In this document: positions 18,702 to 27,647 of the stretch, piece after piece
How positions within the stretch are numbered: position 1 is the first letter of the stretch
Layout: the number at the start of each line of letters is the position of its first letter
From: Vibrionales bacterium SWAT-3
Lineage (GTDB): Bacteria > Pseudomonadota > Gammaproteobacteria > Enterobacterales > Vibrionaceae
Assembly (NCBI GenBank): GCA_000169995.1
Contig: AAZW01000003.1
Span: 212,484-276,483, forward strand
Reading direction: 5' to 3'
Length of the DNA: 64,000 nucleotides
Notes under the pieces: generated by a model
What the model was told of the DNA's origin: nothing
The model's input: the letters and a program-made list of their open reading frames with translations, nothing else
Database searches by the model: none
Program-made: the position numbers and the translations under genes

Positions 18702-19993
18702 TAAAATCGTCCTTTGATATTTAAAAGAATCATATGACTATCCGGTAAGTTGGCGTAAGCAGAATCACTTTTACCGCCTAGAAAGCGTGCAGCAAGTTCC
18801 AATTCCAACGATGAATCACCATTATCGAAAGCCTGATAATTAAGCCACTGCGTAGCAATAAAGCCACCGTCCTGTGGAGACAGCATGACATCAAATGTAG
18901 GCGTAATATCTTCAAGCCAGCCATGTGCCGAGTCCAAAGACCAGTGAAACATGAGATTGTGTTGAACCAAATTCGCGTGTTGATAACCTTGAGCGTAAGA
19001 GCACGCCAACGATGTTGTCATGGGATTAAGAGACAAATATTCCGCATTCACTAAAGCACTTTGCCACTCAGAATCACTCCAAGCGCGGCTATCAAACCAG
19101 TATTCCAGTACCACATTGTGGCCCGTCTCGTTGGCCCATGTCAGTCCGACTAAGGCTTGGTAAGCCTCGCCCTGCTCTTCTAGATAAACCGGTTTATGCA
19201 GTGAGTTAGGCTGGCTGTAACCCAAACTTTGTCGCTGATAAACCATCGAACCGTGAAACTCCCACGCGAGGTTTAATACCGACACCAAGCTCGCTCCAAG
19301 CAAACCGTGGCGTACATCGTCGTAATAAGCGACCCATTGATATTCGTGATCGCCTACTAAGTTGTAACGACGTAAGCCAAATCCTTGTTGCTGATTCTGC
19401 TTTTCGAACTCATTCACGTCTTGGGAAGTCCATGATGAGTCGCTGTAAAGCAGTGTCCATTCGCCCGTCATATCGAACAGTGACGCTGAAGCCACACCTG
19501 CGCCCTCTTCTGCGACAATGCCCACTGGGTTTTGTCGATAAGGCTTGATGATGTCTAAAGGTCGATAGCCATAGCCCACACCCCAATCAAGGCGAACCTT
19601 ACCGAGTGTGACATCGAGGTAGTGATCACCGAATGCTGAATTAGACAATTCAACACCACCTTGCCAAAACAACTCGCGCACAATGAATTCCGATTCAAAG
19701 CTCGCCTCATTCCCCTGTGGGTCATTGCTCAAAATGTCGTTGGCTTTTACTGCAAACAGGCCAAGCCAATTGCCATATCCAACCTCAAGATCCAACAAAC
19801 CATTAAGTGACTGGCGATTGTCAGATTCGAAAGGGCTAAATGGCGACTCTCGCGATTCAACGGCTTCAGCACTCAGTTGCCAGTCCCACGCTAAGCTCAG
19901 ATCGTCCGCTTGAGTCGTGTTACTCATACAAGACAATGCAAACAAGGTAGCGATTAAAGGCTTGATGTGGAATCGACGACGAGAAGCTCTCAT
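18701..19993 (-). CDS. Predicted outer-membrane beta-barrel protein of the ABC-LolA operon
   Basis: About 430 residues with a signal peptide (LIATLFALSCMSNTTQA) and alternating aromatic/polar strands throughout (for example WLGLFAVKANDIL and YQWVAYYDDVRHG). It ends in GRF, as barrel substrates of the BAM machinery do. No family name is recognised with confidence. Chosen start is the ATG at 19993 with AGGTGG upstream; a GTG 9 nt earlier is possible. It sits between the LolA-like gene and the kinase with no gap, which suggests a single envelope function. Confidence 0.8.
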   Translation of the reverse strand: MRASRRRFHIKPLIATLFALSCMSNTTQADDLSLAWDWQLSAEAVESRESPFSPFESDNRQSLNGLLDLEVGYGNWLGLFAVKANDILSNDPQGNEASFESEFIVRELFWQGGVELSNSAFGDHYLDVTLGKVRLDWGVGYGYRPLDIIKPYRQNPVGIVAEEGAGVASASLFDMTGEWTLLYSDSSWTSQDVNEFEKQNQQQGFGLRRYNLVGDHEYQWVAYYDDVRHGLLGASLVSVLNLAWEFHGSMVYQRQSLGYSQPNSLHKPVYLEEQGEAYQALVGLTWANETGHNVVLEYWFDSRAWSDSEWQSALVNAEYLSLNPMTTSLACSYAQGYQHANLVQHNLMFHWSLDSAHGWLEDITPTFDVMLSPQDGGFIATQWLNYQAFDNGDSSLELELAARFLGGKSDSAYANLPDSHMILLNIKGRF

Positions 19994-20002
19994 GCCACCC
20001 AC

Positions 20003-20785
20003 CTAAAGCCCAGACACGCTATTACGCGATAAGTAAGCAGGGTTGTAGTATTTATCTGCCAAGGCTTGTTCGCTTACCTCGCGATACTCAATCACGGTTT
20101 TCTTACTTGGTTGAATCTTATCGAGTAGGGTCATCGACACCACACTTGGCAAGCCATCTCGCACGCCTTCAGTAAACCACGCTTGCTTAGCTAGCTTTCC
20201 TGAACGCAGATACAGATCCGCTTTGACTGGAAATGCTCGGTCTGCCGTTAACCACAGATCGATGGATTGATAACTCGCGCCCTTAGTCTTTGCGGTGAGT
20301 TTTAAGTGATGGGTATCAAGCTGATCACCACTTGGCATCTCAACCGATTGTTCAGCAACCCACTCGCCTTTGTAGTCTTCGCTCCACGTCAGCGTCGAGA
20401 TGTCACCAACCGAAGCTTCACCAAGCAGTTTTTGCATCGGGGTGATACGAATTGGACGGCGAGATTTCGGCATCAGTAACCAATAGTTGTCCTCTATCAT
20501 CAGCATCTTTTGACCCGCCTCGACCGCCGACTTGAAGACAACCAGCGACTCTCGGTTTGGTCTTGTGTAAACGTTATATTCACGGGTTTTGTCTAGTTGC
20601 TCGTCTTGATATAGCGCGACCAGAGAAACTACTTTCGACGCCTGTTCGCTGTTCAAACGGTAGCTGTCTGCCTTAGCAATCATCTCGGTAACTTGCTGTG
20701 AATCGATAGCCCAGCTTGATGCCGATACTAGAGCCAAGGCCAACGCAGAACCTAAAATAGTGAGCGAACGAGTAAATTTATACAT
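20003..20785 (-). CDS. LolA-like outer membrane lipoprotein-sorting protein
   Basis: 260-residue periplasmic protein with a signal ending SSWA and an open-barrel LolA-like body of the family annotated as outer membrane lipoprotein-sorting protein (NYWLLMPKSRRPIRITPMQ, SIDLWLTADRAFPVKADLY). Such proteins carry lipidated cargo across the periplasm. It overlaps the end of the permease gene by 8 nt. With a LolD-like ATPase, a FtsX-like permease and a barrel, it forms an inner-to-outer membrane route; the cargo is unknown. Confidence 0.85.
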   Translation of the reverse strand: MYKFTRSLTILGSALALALVSASSWAIDSQQVTEMIAKADSYRLNSEQASKVVSLVALYQDEQLDKTREYNVYTRPNRESLVVFKSAVEAGQKMLMIEDNYWLLMPKSRRPIRITPMQKLLGEASVGDISTLTWSEDYKGEWVAEQSVEMPSGDQLDTHHLKLTAKTKGASYQSIDLWLTADRAFPVKADLYLRSGKLAKQAWFTEGVRDGLPSVVSMTLLDKIQPSKKTVIEYREVSEQALADKYYNPAYLSRNSVSGL

Positions 20786-22067
20786 AAACCAGCGCCTCCG
20801 TGATTGGCTTATTTACGCCTTTGCGAGCAGAGAAATAAGCAGCCAACAAACAGATTGTCAGCACACCCAAAGTGGCGTAACCAACCAATTCCAATGAGAA
20901 GTAAATATTGAGTGGGTAACCTTCGGTTCTTCCAGGAGGTGGTGGCATTTGCACATCAATCACCAGCAATAACACCGACACTAAACCACTCACTAGTGCG
21001 CCTATCGCACTGCCAATCACCGCCAGTAAGCCCGCCTCTTTTAGAAAACCCGCCACGATTTCAGAAGGGTAACTGCCAAGTGCCGATAAGGTGCCGATTT
21101 CACGAGTGCGTTCTGTCACCGACATGGTCATGGTATTGAACAGCGACACAAACACTACCAATGCCATCACTGCGCCCATAATGCCGAAGATACGGTCGTA
21201 AAGGTCTTTAACCTTGGTGTAGAAAAACGCGCGATCTTGCCATGGGGTAAGCTCAATATATGAGCCTTGTTGACCAACTTGCTTGTCCAAAGCCAATTGG
21301 ATGCGTTGTTGAACCGTCGAAGTCTTGTTAGTTTCAAAAAGAAATACCGACAAGGTGCTGACTTTCTCTGACGCTAAAAGCTCTTGGGCGGTGGTGATAT
21401 GTACGTACAACTGACGTTTATCCAACTCAGGCACACCAGTCGAGTAAATACCCTGCACCTTAAAATCAAAGGCATTCAATGCACCATCACTAGTGGTGGC
21501 AAGCAGTGTGACCCAATCACCAACGGCCACTTTGAGGTTACGAGCAAGGTCGGTTCCGAGCATCACTTGTGGCTCTTGGCTGTCGTATCTTGGTGATTTC
21601 ACATCCGAGAGGGTTTGACCGCTGCGCACGTCAAGGAAAGGTCCTTTCATATCGAACTCTCGCTCATTAACGCCTGTTCCCATAAAGATGGTCGACTTGC
21701 TTCCGTTAGACACCAAACCACTAAAGTAAACTCGTGGCTGCACCCCACGCACATCGCTGTCGCCAATAATGCTCTTGGTGAACGCTTGAACGTTATCTAG
21801 ACCATTGCTCAGCGGCATATCTTCGTCTTGTTCAAAATAACCCGGCGTACTCAAAGTAAGGTGACCCGTATCGCGCGCGGTCGATTCCTTTAAGGATTCG
21901 TAGGTGTAAAGTCCATAACCGCCCGCACTAGTCAGCGCAAACACGGCAATCGCGATGATCAACACCGAAAGCAGACTACGTCGACCATTTCTCAATAGAT
22001 TGAGCCATGCCAAACGCACCGAAGTTGGAATTAAAACGGAGCTAAAGCCTTGCGTTAACTTGCCCAT
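20778..22067 (-). CDS. ABC transporter permease, FtsX/MacB type
   Basis: 429 residues: TM1 (about 28-50), a large MacB-type periplasmic domain (about 50-290) and three C-terminal TM segments with MTMSVTERTREIGTLSALG, the coupling region typical of LolC/LolE/MacB permeases. The single gene implies a homodimer. It overlaps the ATPase gene by 13 nt. Mechanotransmission ABC proteins of this class extract lipoproteins, export peptides or drive sensors. Confidence 0.92.
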   Translation of the reverse strand: MGKLTQGFSSVLIPTSVRLAWLNLLRNGRRSLLSVLIIAIAVFALTSAGGYGLYTYESLKESTARDTGHLTLSTPGYFEQDEDMPLSNGLDNVQAFTKSIIGDSDVRGVQPRVYFSGLVSNGSKSTIFMGTGVNEREFDMKGPFLDVRSGQTLSDVKSPRYDSQEPQVMLGTDLARNLKVAVGDWVTLLATTSDGALNAFDFKVQGIYSTGVPELDKRQLYVHITTAQELLASEKVSTLSVFLFETNKTSTVQQRIQLALDKQVGQQGSYIELTPWQDRAFFYTKVKDLYDRIFGIMGAVMALVVFVSLFNTMTMSVTERTREIGTLSALGSYPSEIVAGFLKEAGLLAVIGSAIGALVSGLVSVLLLVIDVQMPPPPGRTEGYPLNIYFSLELVGYATLGVLTICLLAAYFSARKGVNKPITEALVYV

Positions 22068-22753
22068 GAGATCGCCTCCATTGCTTCGGCTTGCAGCGCC
22101 AGTTGCCCATCGATAAGTTCAATCACTCGATCACAACGCTGCGCCATTCTTGGGTCGTGCGTTGCGACGATAAAGGTGGTGCCCATCTCGTGCCCGAGCT
22201 CTTTCATAATGTCGATCACCAGATTGGCGGTATGGCTGTCTAAGCTAGCAGTCGGCTCATCGGCAATCACTAGGCTTGGGTTGTGGACCAGTGCTCTGGC
22301 TATTGCGACACGTTGCTGCTGGCCACCTGAAAGGTTATCTGGGCGGTGATGGATGTACTCCCCTAGCCCAACACGCTCTAACATATCTTGCGCTCTGGTC
22401 TGCTGTTCTTGCTTCGTGCATTGGTTCAACATCAATGGGTAAGCGACGTTCTCAAGCGCTGTCATCACCGGAACCAGATTGAAGCGCTGAAACACAAAGC
22501 CCAACGACTGGCGGCGAAAACGCGCAGCAGCAATCTGCTCTGTTGGATACGCTTTGCCATCAATAGTTATCTCACCTCGATAGTCCATATCCAACAAACC
22601 TAGGATGTTCAACAGTGTACTTTTTCCAGAACCCGACGGGCCGCACAGTGCCACCATTTCACCACGTCTGATCTGCCCATCGACTCCCTTGAGTGCGTCT
22701 ACACTTTGTCCACCCGTGAGATACGACTTGCCGATTTCTTTAAATTCAATCAT
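22055..22753 (-). CDS. ABC transporter ATP-binding protein, LolD/MacB type
   Basis: 232-residue ATPase with Walker A GPSGSGKST, signature LSGGQQQRVAIARAL, Walker B LVIADEPTASLD and the switch histidine in VATHD. The sequence FVFQRFNLVPVMTALENV is typical for the LolD/MacB group. A strong GAGGAAAACGG site precedes the ATG. Partner of the overlapping permease gene. Confidence 0.94.
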   Translation of the reverse strand: MIEFKEIGKSYLTGGQSVDALKGVDGQIRRGEMVALCGPSGSGKSTLLNILGLLDMDYRGEITIDGKAYPTEQIAAARFRRQSLGFVFQRFNLVPVMTALENVAYPLMLNQCTKQEQQTRAQDMLERVGLGEYIHHRPDNLSGGQQQRVAIARALVHNPSLVIADEPTASLDSHTANLVIDIMKELGHEMGTTFIVATHDPRMAQRCDRVIELIDGQLALQAEAMEAISWAS

Positions 22754-22819
22754 TCCGTTTTCCTCTGATTACTAACCAACTGTTTAGCTTCCATGCCCTT
22801 TATTTCGCTTTCGCAACTA

Positions 22820-23135
22820 TTACTTGGCTTTCGCTATTAGGGCCTTCGCAGTCATCGTTTCGATGTTGTCGGCATCGGCCATTTCCATTTGTTTTAACCA
22901 CGCTTGTGCTTGCGTTAGGTCTTCAGCACGAATCGATGCAGTAATTGCGTAGCGATAAATCCATGAGGTTGCAGAGAAGTGCTGTTGTTGAAATTCATCT
23001 TCCGCGAGTAGAGAGAGGAACAGGTCGTAACCGCGATCAAAGTGGTTAAACATGTCAGGTAGAGAGGTGTAAGTCACCGCGGCCATGGCACGAGTCAGGT
23101 AAGAATCTGGTAACCCTTGAACACGAGGTTGTTCA
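22820..23135 (-). pseudogene. Operon-head gene, 5' end removed by ISAs1 copy B
   Basis: Helical protein fragment of unknown function; FNHFDRGYDLFLSLLAEDEF and AQAWLKQMEMADADNIETM look like TPR-type helices. The frame stays open past the internal ATG at 23086 right up to the IS boundary (...EQPRVQGLPDSYLTRAM...), so the true start and N-terminal part are gone. It lies 66 bp upstream of the ABC ATPase and would have headed this operon. Its original promoter is lost too, so the operon may now depend on the IS or an internal promoter. Confidence 0.75.
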
Positions 23136-24369
23136 AAGGGCGCGAATATACTTTGTTAATCTGATGTAAAAAGAACTTTTTCCCTGTAATCTTTATTCCA
23201 TGCGGCTTGGTTCATCTTTCTTGGTACAGACAAGTTACCCTCTGATTTTCTAAATAGGTTCTGCACAAAGCGACGACAACAAGCCATATTCAACGCTGAA
23301 TCCCCAGCGTAAATTCGCTGCTCGTCTTCTTTGAAAATTACGTCCAACGCCCAGTGCTGCTGATTCTCAATATGCCAATGCTTTCTTGTTGCCTTTGAGG
23401 CTAACTCTAAAGATAAATGGTCTGTGCAAATATAGTACGAGGTTTCATAACTTCCTTTCCCTTTGACACTCCTATCTCTTACCACTGCAACAATGCTTTT
23501 TACGAGACACCACTTCTGTCTGAGTGCTTCGCTGAAGGCTGCAGGAAGCACGTAAACCTCACGAACCTCTTTTCTACCATGCCCTTTCTCTTCCGTGATG
23601 TATGATTCCTGTTTATCTTCAGGCAAAGCCCAATAGTCTTGGAATTGCACATCAATTTCTGCTAATAAACTTGGTTGATTCAGTTTAACTTGTACTAGGA
23701 TATCTCCACCTTTATCAACTACTTTATTCAGTGTTTCAACCTGACAATGCAGGGCATCAGCAGTTAATAAACATCCTTTGATATCTAAAGCGTCTAGCAT
23801 GTTTCTTATTGCTAGCAGCTCCATACCTTTGCCGTCACAAGGTTGGTGTGTGAGAGTCAAACCCTCGTCTACATCAAATGCCGAAACCATATAGAGGGGG
23901 TGCTGTTGTTTGCTTGCTTTTGCCCCTTTTAGAACCTTCCCATCAACACTGATTATAGGCTGTGCATGCTTCTCTCTGTGCAAATTGACCCAGCCCACCA
24001 TAGCTTCCAATAGCGTCTCTGGCACAACGGATCTCATGATCGCAGCTATATTATGTCGAGTGGGAAGACCATTTTCGTAGGGGAAATACTCACGTAACCA
24101 CTCGATATTTCCTTCACCGAAATCCTTAATCTCTGTCCATTTATTTTGACCACAAATCATGGCTGTTATGACCACGAAAGCGACTTCCATAACAGGATAA
24201 ACTTGATTGATGTGCGAACGGGTATCTTTCACTTTTTTAAGTTGCTCAATGATAATCATGTGCGAATTTCTCATGTTTTTTTACTTCATGATCAGATCGT
24301 GATTATCTAAAAAAGTTCCCTGTAAAATAAATCCATTATTTTCAATGGTTAAAGTTCGATCCCGCCCTT
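23136..24369 (-). mobile_element. ISAs1-family insertion sequence, copy B (1234 bp), no target duplication
   Basis: Same element as 14071-15304, opposite orientation, with both AAGGGCG ends intact. The 10 bp next to the two ends differ (AGGTTGTTCA against GCCAATATAT), so no target duplication frames it. The flanks were therefore joined by recombination with another copy or by adjacent deletion after insertion. Confidence 0.92.
23156..24274 (-). CDS. ISAs1-family DDE transposase (copy B)
   Basis: 372 residues, one residue different from copy A (Asp instead of Tyr in FQDYWAL). All three acidic motif regions are intact, so it should be functional. Confidence 0.93.
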   Translation of the reverse strand: MRNSHMIIIEQLKKVKDTRSHINQVYPVMEVAFVVITAMICGQNKWTEIKDFGEGNIEWLREYFPYENGLPTRHNIAAIMRSVVPETLLEAMVGWVNLHREKHAQPIISVDGKVLKGAKASKQQHPLYMVSAFDVDEGLTLTHQPCDGKGMELLAIRNMLDALDIKGCLLTADALHCQVETLNKVVDKGGDILVQVKLNQPSLLAEIDVQFQDYWALPEDKQESYITEEKGHGRKEVREVYVLPAAFSEALRQKWCLVKSIVAVVRDRSVKGKGSYETSYYICTDHLSLELASKATRKHWHIENQQHWALDVIFKEDEQRIYAGDSALNMACCRRFVQNLFRKSEGNLSVPRKMNQAAWNKDYREKVLFTSD

Positions 24370-24787
24370 GCCAATATATATCGAACATCGATTGAGCATC
24401 AAAATCAAAGTAACCATCGCGAACCATAGAGTGGCCAAGACCTTCAGTACATAAATCATTGATATTGCTAACCAAAGTATAAGTAAAAGGTCTAGGTCGA
24501 AGAATATTAAGAATCAATTGATTATCTTGAAGAATGGAATGCTGTTTTATCGCTTCATAACTCAGCTCTGTGCCATAACTCAGAGAGTTAGACACTTCAT
24601 AACAAGTGCTATTAACCACTTGTATTGTTCTTGTAGTCTCATTTTCGATAACTTTAATTTCGCCGTCTCGTTGGCTAAACCAAACCCCATTAATATCATG
24701 GGTCTGGTCTTTTTTAACTTGTTCGCTATGGCATGCGAATGAGCCTTGAATTAAAGCAAGTGTCATCAAATATTTAAGAGGTTTCAT
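24281..24787 (-). pseudogene. Putative lipoprotein, 3' end replaced by IS sequence
   Basis: A frame of 168 codons. Residues 1-139 are native, with an N-terminal signal and a cysteine at position 19 (QGSFAC; a poor lipobox). The last 28 (RDRTLTIENNGFILQGTF and following) are encoded by ISAs1 sequence from 24369 downward, and the same tail is present inside copy A at 14071-14160. The native protein is small and beta-rich with the motif INGVWFSQRDGEIKVIE, like short secreted META/lipocalin-type proteins, but no family is claimed. The natural C-terminus is lost. Confidence 0.75.
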
Positions 24788-24972
24788 TTTATTACTCCAC
24801 TATACTGAAGTTAAAAATGATAAATTAATTTAATGATAATCAGTGTAGATATATGTATGTTTTATGTAACTAAGCCTATTACATCGTTAATTAGAATAGA
24901 ATAAATTAACATTATCAAATTTAAATAAACCTAATTTAAACCTGACTAATTTAGAGGGTTTAGAATAAAAAA

Positions 24973-24996
24973 GAGCCTATATTAAAATATAGGCTC
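24973..24996 (-). terminator. Terminator after the OsmC gene at 25064
   Basis: 11-bp stem GAGCCTATATT / AATATAGGCTC with a tight loop, followed on the minus strand by TTTTTTATTC. The rest of 24788-25063 is very AT-rich and shows no gene. Confidence 0.8.
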
Positions 24997-25063
24997 AAAG
25001 CAGTGGCAGTGCATAAATTAAAAAGGTTTCTATACTTTTAGCTAATTAAATAAAATCGTTTAA

Positions 25064-25609
25064 TTAAGCCACAATCGCTGATACTTTAACGGCATCACTG
25101 ATTGTTCGGTAATTCGGAGAAAATTGTTGGACCCCAGCAATAACTTCATCGTAATCAGCTTGAGTACCATCACCTTGAACTTCAAACTGAAATTGGATCT
25201 CTTCGAAGCCAACCGGAGCTTCTTCAGCTACATTCAAGAACCCACGAAGATCCAAAGCACCTTTGATGGTCAACTTTACAGACTCTAAACGAATGCCGCG
25301 GGCACTAGCGCCTGCAACAAAACCAACCATCATACAGCCAGCCATGCCACCCAACAGGTAATCTTGTGGCGTAGGGTATGCGTTATTGCCAAGAAGCTCT
25401 TCTGGTTCACCCACGTCGAAAGTAAAATCTTTAACGATTTCTGTTCCACCTACCTTTTGGTTCAACGTGCGAATTTCGCTATGAACACCGCCTTTCCATT
25501 CAGCAACAATGCCGTATTCAGATACCGCTTGTGTTGCATCATCAGTAATAACTTTCGTATAAGCTGATAGGTCTTCTAAGTTAAGGCCATTTAATGGTGC
25601 ATTACTCAT
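25064..25609 (-). CDS. OsmC-family protein lacking the second cysteine
   Basis: 181-residue OsmC fold protein. The first conserved cysteine is in GGMAGCMMVGFVAG, but the second helix reads QFSPNYRTISDAV, where peroxidases have a cysteine before the P/N. A two-cysteine peroxidase cycle is therefore unlikely; it may act with an external thiol or have another role. The start at 25609 is chosen for AAGGA 7 nt upstream; an upstream in-frame start would overlap the SDR gene. Second gene after the SDR, presumably under the same TetR-type control. Confidence 0.88.
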   Translation of the reverse strand: MSNAPLNGLNLEDLSAYTKVITDDATQAVSEYGIVAEWKGGVHSEIRTLNQKVGGTEIVKDFTFDVGEPEELLGNNAYPTPQDYLLGGMAGCMMVGFVAGASARGIRLESVKLTIKGALDLRGFLNVAEEAPVGFEEIQFQFEVQGDGTQADYDEVIAGVQQFSPNYRTISDAVKVSAIVA

Positions 25610-25692
25610 GTTAAATCCTTTAATTATTTCTTGTTTATAGTGATTAATATTCATGTAGCGCCTCCCACACAGCGTGGAAGGCGACAAGTAAT

Positions 25693-26463
25693 TTAGTTTC
25701 GACCCGCCATCACGCCGCCATCGACATTTAGAATCGTGCCCGTTACCCAAGAAGACTTATTCGATAGTAGATATTCAATCGCGTCAGCAACATCGTCTGT
25801 AGAACCAATTCGACCGATTGGGTGGAAATCGTTAAAGCCTTGTAGTGCAGATTCAATCTCGTCTTCAGCGATGAATGACTTATAAATTGTCGACATCACG
25901 ACTGCTGGAGCCACAGCGTTTACACGTACACCGTGGTCGCCTAGTTCAATGGCCAGGTTTTTTGTCAGTGCATGTAGTGCCGCTTTCTGCATAGAGTAAG
26001 CTGAAGAAGGCGTTGCTTTAATTGCTTGATGTACCCACATAGAACCGATGTTTACAATTGCGCCACCACCGTGTTGTTTCATATTTTTCGCAACGGCTTG
26101 TGTAATGAAGAAGAAAGCGCGGTTCATATCTAACTGAAGGTCGTAATCTTGCTCAGAATGCTCAAGGAAATCGACAGGTTTGAAGAAACCAGCCGCATTC
26201 ACCAAGTAGCCAATGTGACGTTTTTCTGCATTTAACTGTTCAATAAAGCTTTGAACAGCAGAAGGGTCGTATAAATCAACCTGAGCAGTTTCAACATGAC
26301 CATTCGTGGTTGATTCCAGATCCAATTTTGCTTCAGCAAGATTCTGTTTGTCATGAGAGAGAATCATTACAGGCACACCAGACTTAAGCAGTCGCTCTGC
26401 TGTTGCTTTACCCATACCAGAAGAACCGCCAACAATTAGTGCAATAGAAGATGTGTTAAACAT
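25693..26463 (-). CDS. SDR-family oxidoreductase
   Basis: 256-residue classical SDR: cofactor loop [17 protein letters not shown], catalytic Ser in NIGSMWVHQ and YSMQK as the YxxxK motif, ending [17 protein letters not shown]. Substrate unknown. Its upstream region carries two palindromes of the kind also found in front of the tetR gene at 26909, so it is probably repressed by that regulator. The OsmC gene follows after 83 nt. Confidence 0.92.
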   Translation of the reverse strand: MFNTSSIALIVGGSSGMGKATAERLLKSGVPVMILSHDKQNLAEAKLDLESTTNGHVETAQVDLYDPSAVQSFIEQLNAEKRHIGYLVNAAGFFKPVDFLEHSEQDYDLQLDMNRAFFFITQAVAKNMKQHGGGAIVNIGSMWVHQAIKATPSSAYSMQKAALHALTKNLAIELGDHGVRVNAVAPAVVMSTIYKSFIAEDEIESALQGFNDFHPIGRIGSTDDVADAIEYLLSNKSSWVTGTILNVDGGVMAGRN

Positions 26464-26482
26464 AATGAAATCCTTAATTCAA

Positions 26483-26506
26483 AACCTACCTACTAGTAGA
26501 TAGGTT
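26483..26506. promoter_or_regulatory. Operator 1 of the TetR-type regulator, upstream of the SDR gene
   Basis: 24-bp near-perfect palindrome with core CTACCTACTAGTAGATAG, 20 bp upstream of the SDR start. The same core recurs at 26592-26622 and, as CCTATCTATCAGTAGGTATG, at 27532. Confidence 0.72.
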
Positions 26507-26591
26507 AATTATTCAAAAAAATGGAGGAGTAGTAGAGACCATCTCCTCGTCAGTGGGTGTACTTTAAGATCGGATCGGTTTCACGTCAACA

Positions 26592-26622
26592 AATTTATCT
26601 ACCTACCAGTAGTAGATAAATT
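26592..26622. promoter_or_regulatory. Operator 2 candidate upstream of the SDR gene
   Basis: Perfect 11-bp inverted arms AATTTATCTAC / GTAGATAAATT around a 9-bp centre CTACCAGTA, related to the core of operator 1. The surrounding 26464-26908 (445 bp) holds these two sites, an AT-rich stretch and the tetR terminator; no gene is seen. Confidence 0.6.
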
Positions 26623-26772
26623 GTAATCCAACAAAATTCTATTTATCAGATATATATATGATTAAATTATTTTATATAAATGAGTGTCAGTCTCATGAAA
26701 AGTGTCTAAAACACCATTTAGTGAGTCATATCCATTACGAATTTTGTCCAATGATCAGTTTTTAGACATAAA

Positions 26773-26796
26773 AAAGCGAGGGCTAAGCCTCGCTTT
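26773..26796 (-). terminator. Terminator of the tetR-type gene
   Basis: 9-bp stem AAAGCGAGG / CCTCGCTTT, loop 6 nt, followed on the minus strand by TTTTTTATG. Confidence 0.85.
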
Positions 26797-26908
26797 CAAA
26801 ACTACAATCTCTTTTGGGTTGCACTACGTCCAACATATCTACAGCGCGATGACAATGTCTCCTACAAAGCCGATTGCTATACCGCGCCGTATCAATCTGA
26901 GCGATATA

Positions 26909-27481
26909 CTATGACGCCTTCAGAATGTTTAAACAGCTGGCTTTCACCGAACGGATATAGTCTGTGTCCTTGAATTGAGACAGTAAAATCCCCCCCTCCA
27001 AGGCGACAAAAATTAGCCTCGCAGCTTGAGTCGCTTCTAATCCAGAACGGAAATGTCCACTCGCAATCCCCTGCTCTATGCTTTTACGAATAAAGTCTTC
27101 ATTGATTTGAACAAATTTAGACAATAGGCTTTCCAAACCATCCGCCAAAAAATAGAAGTCAGAAGCATACATACCACATAGACACAGTTTGTTGTTCTCG
27201 CGTACATCAACAAAAATGTCGGCTAACGCTTCAATTTTACCTTCTGCAGAGATGTCTTGACTCTCGATCCGCTTTAACGCTACTTCGTAATTAACAAGGT
27301 AACGTTCAAATACCGTTTGAGCCAGGTCTTGTTTCGTTTTGAAATGATAATGGATACTCGCAGTCTTTATCCCAAGCTCATTTTGAATGTCGCGAAAACT
27401 GAAGCCATTAAAACCTCGGCTTTGCATATAACTTTCAGCTAAATCGACGATCTTTTCTGCCGTTGGATTAAGTTCTTTCAT
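26909..27481 (-). CDS. TetR/AcrR-family regulator
   Basis: 190 residues; N-terminal helix-turn-helix (about 10-55: FSFRDIQNELGIKTASIHYH and FKTKQDL) and an all-helical ligand domain with NNKLCLCGMYAS. The start at 27481 has GGTGGA 7 nt upstream; a longer reading from 27529 would cross its own operator. A palindrome matching those before the SDR gene lies 51-71 bp upstream, so autoregulation and control of the SDR-OsmC unit are inferred. The ligand is unknown, perhaps an electrophile or peroxide given the targets. Confidence 0.92.
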   Translation of the reverse strand: MKELNPTAEKIVDLAESYMQSRGFNGFSFRDIQNELGIKTASIHYHFKTKQDLAQTVFERYLVNYEVALKRIESQDISAEGKIEALADIFVDVRENNKLCLCGMYASDFYFLADGLESLLSKFVQINEDFIRKSIEQGIASGHFRSGLEATQAARLIFVALEGGILLSQFKDTDYIRSVKASCLNILKAS

Positions 27482-27531
27482 ATTAATTCCACCTATATTT
27501 TGGGGGAATATAGCATAATTCACAGGCATCG

Positions 27532-27552
27532 CCTATCTATCAGTAGGTATGG
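27532..27552. promoter_or_regulatory. Operator 3, upstream of the tetR-type gene
   Basis: CCTATCTATCAGTAGGTATG, an imperfect palindrome matching operator 1 in 18 or so positions when read on the opposite strand. Position fits autoregulation. Confidence 0.65.
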
Positions 27553-27590
27553 AATTCCAAGAGGTGTAAAGTTCGAGTGTGGGTGGGCAA

Positions 27591-27620
27591 AAAAATAGCC
27601 ACTGATTAGCGGCTATTTTT
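27591..27620. terminator. Terminator downstream of the beta-hydroxyacid dehydrogenase gene
   Basis: 10-bp stem AAAAATAGCC / GGCTATTTTT around a 10-nt loop; A/T runs on both sides make it usable in both directions. It lies 28 bp after the minus-strand gene end. Confidence 0.85.
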
Positions 27621-27647
27621 AGTTATCTAAACGAAGTTTCTATCTTT

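Noticed and set aside
14071..24369. Inversion between the two ISAs1 copies as cause of the rearrangement
   Set aside because: Copy A keeps a perfect 10-bp duplication and a restorable gene frame; an A x B inversion would have mismatched both copies.
26797..26908. Possible gene remnant between the tetR terminator and tetR stop
   Set aside because: Short open stretches on both strands but nothing recognisable; left as spacer.
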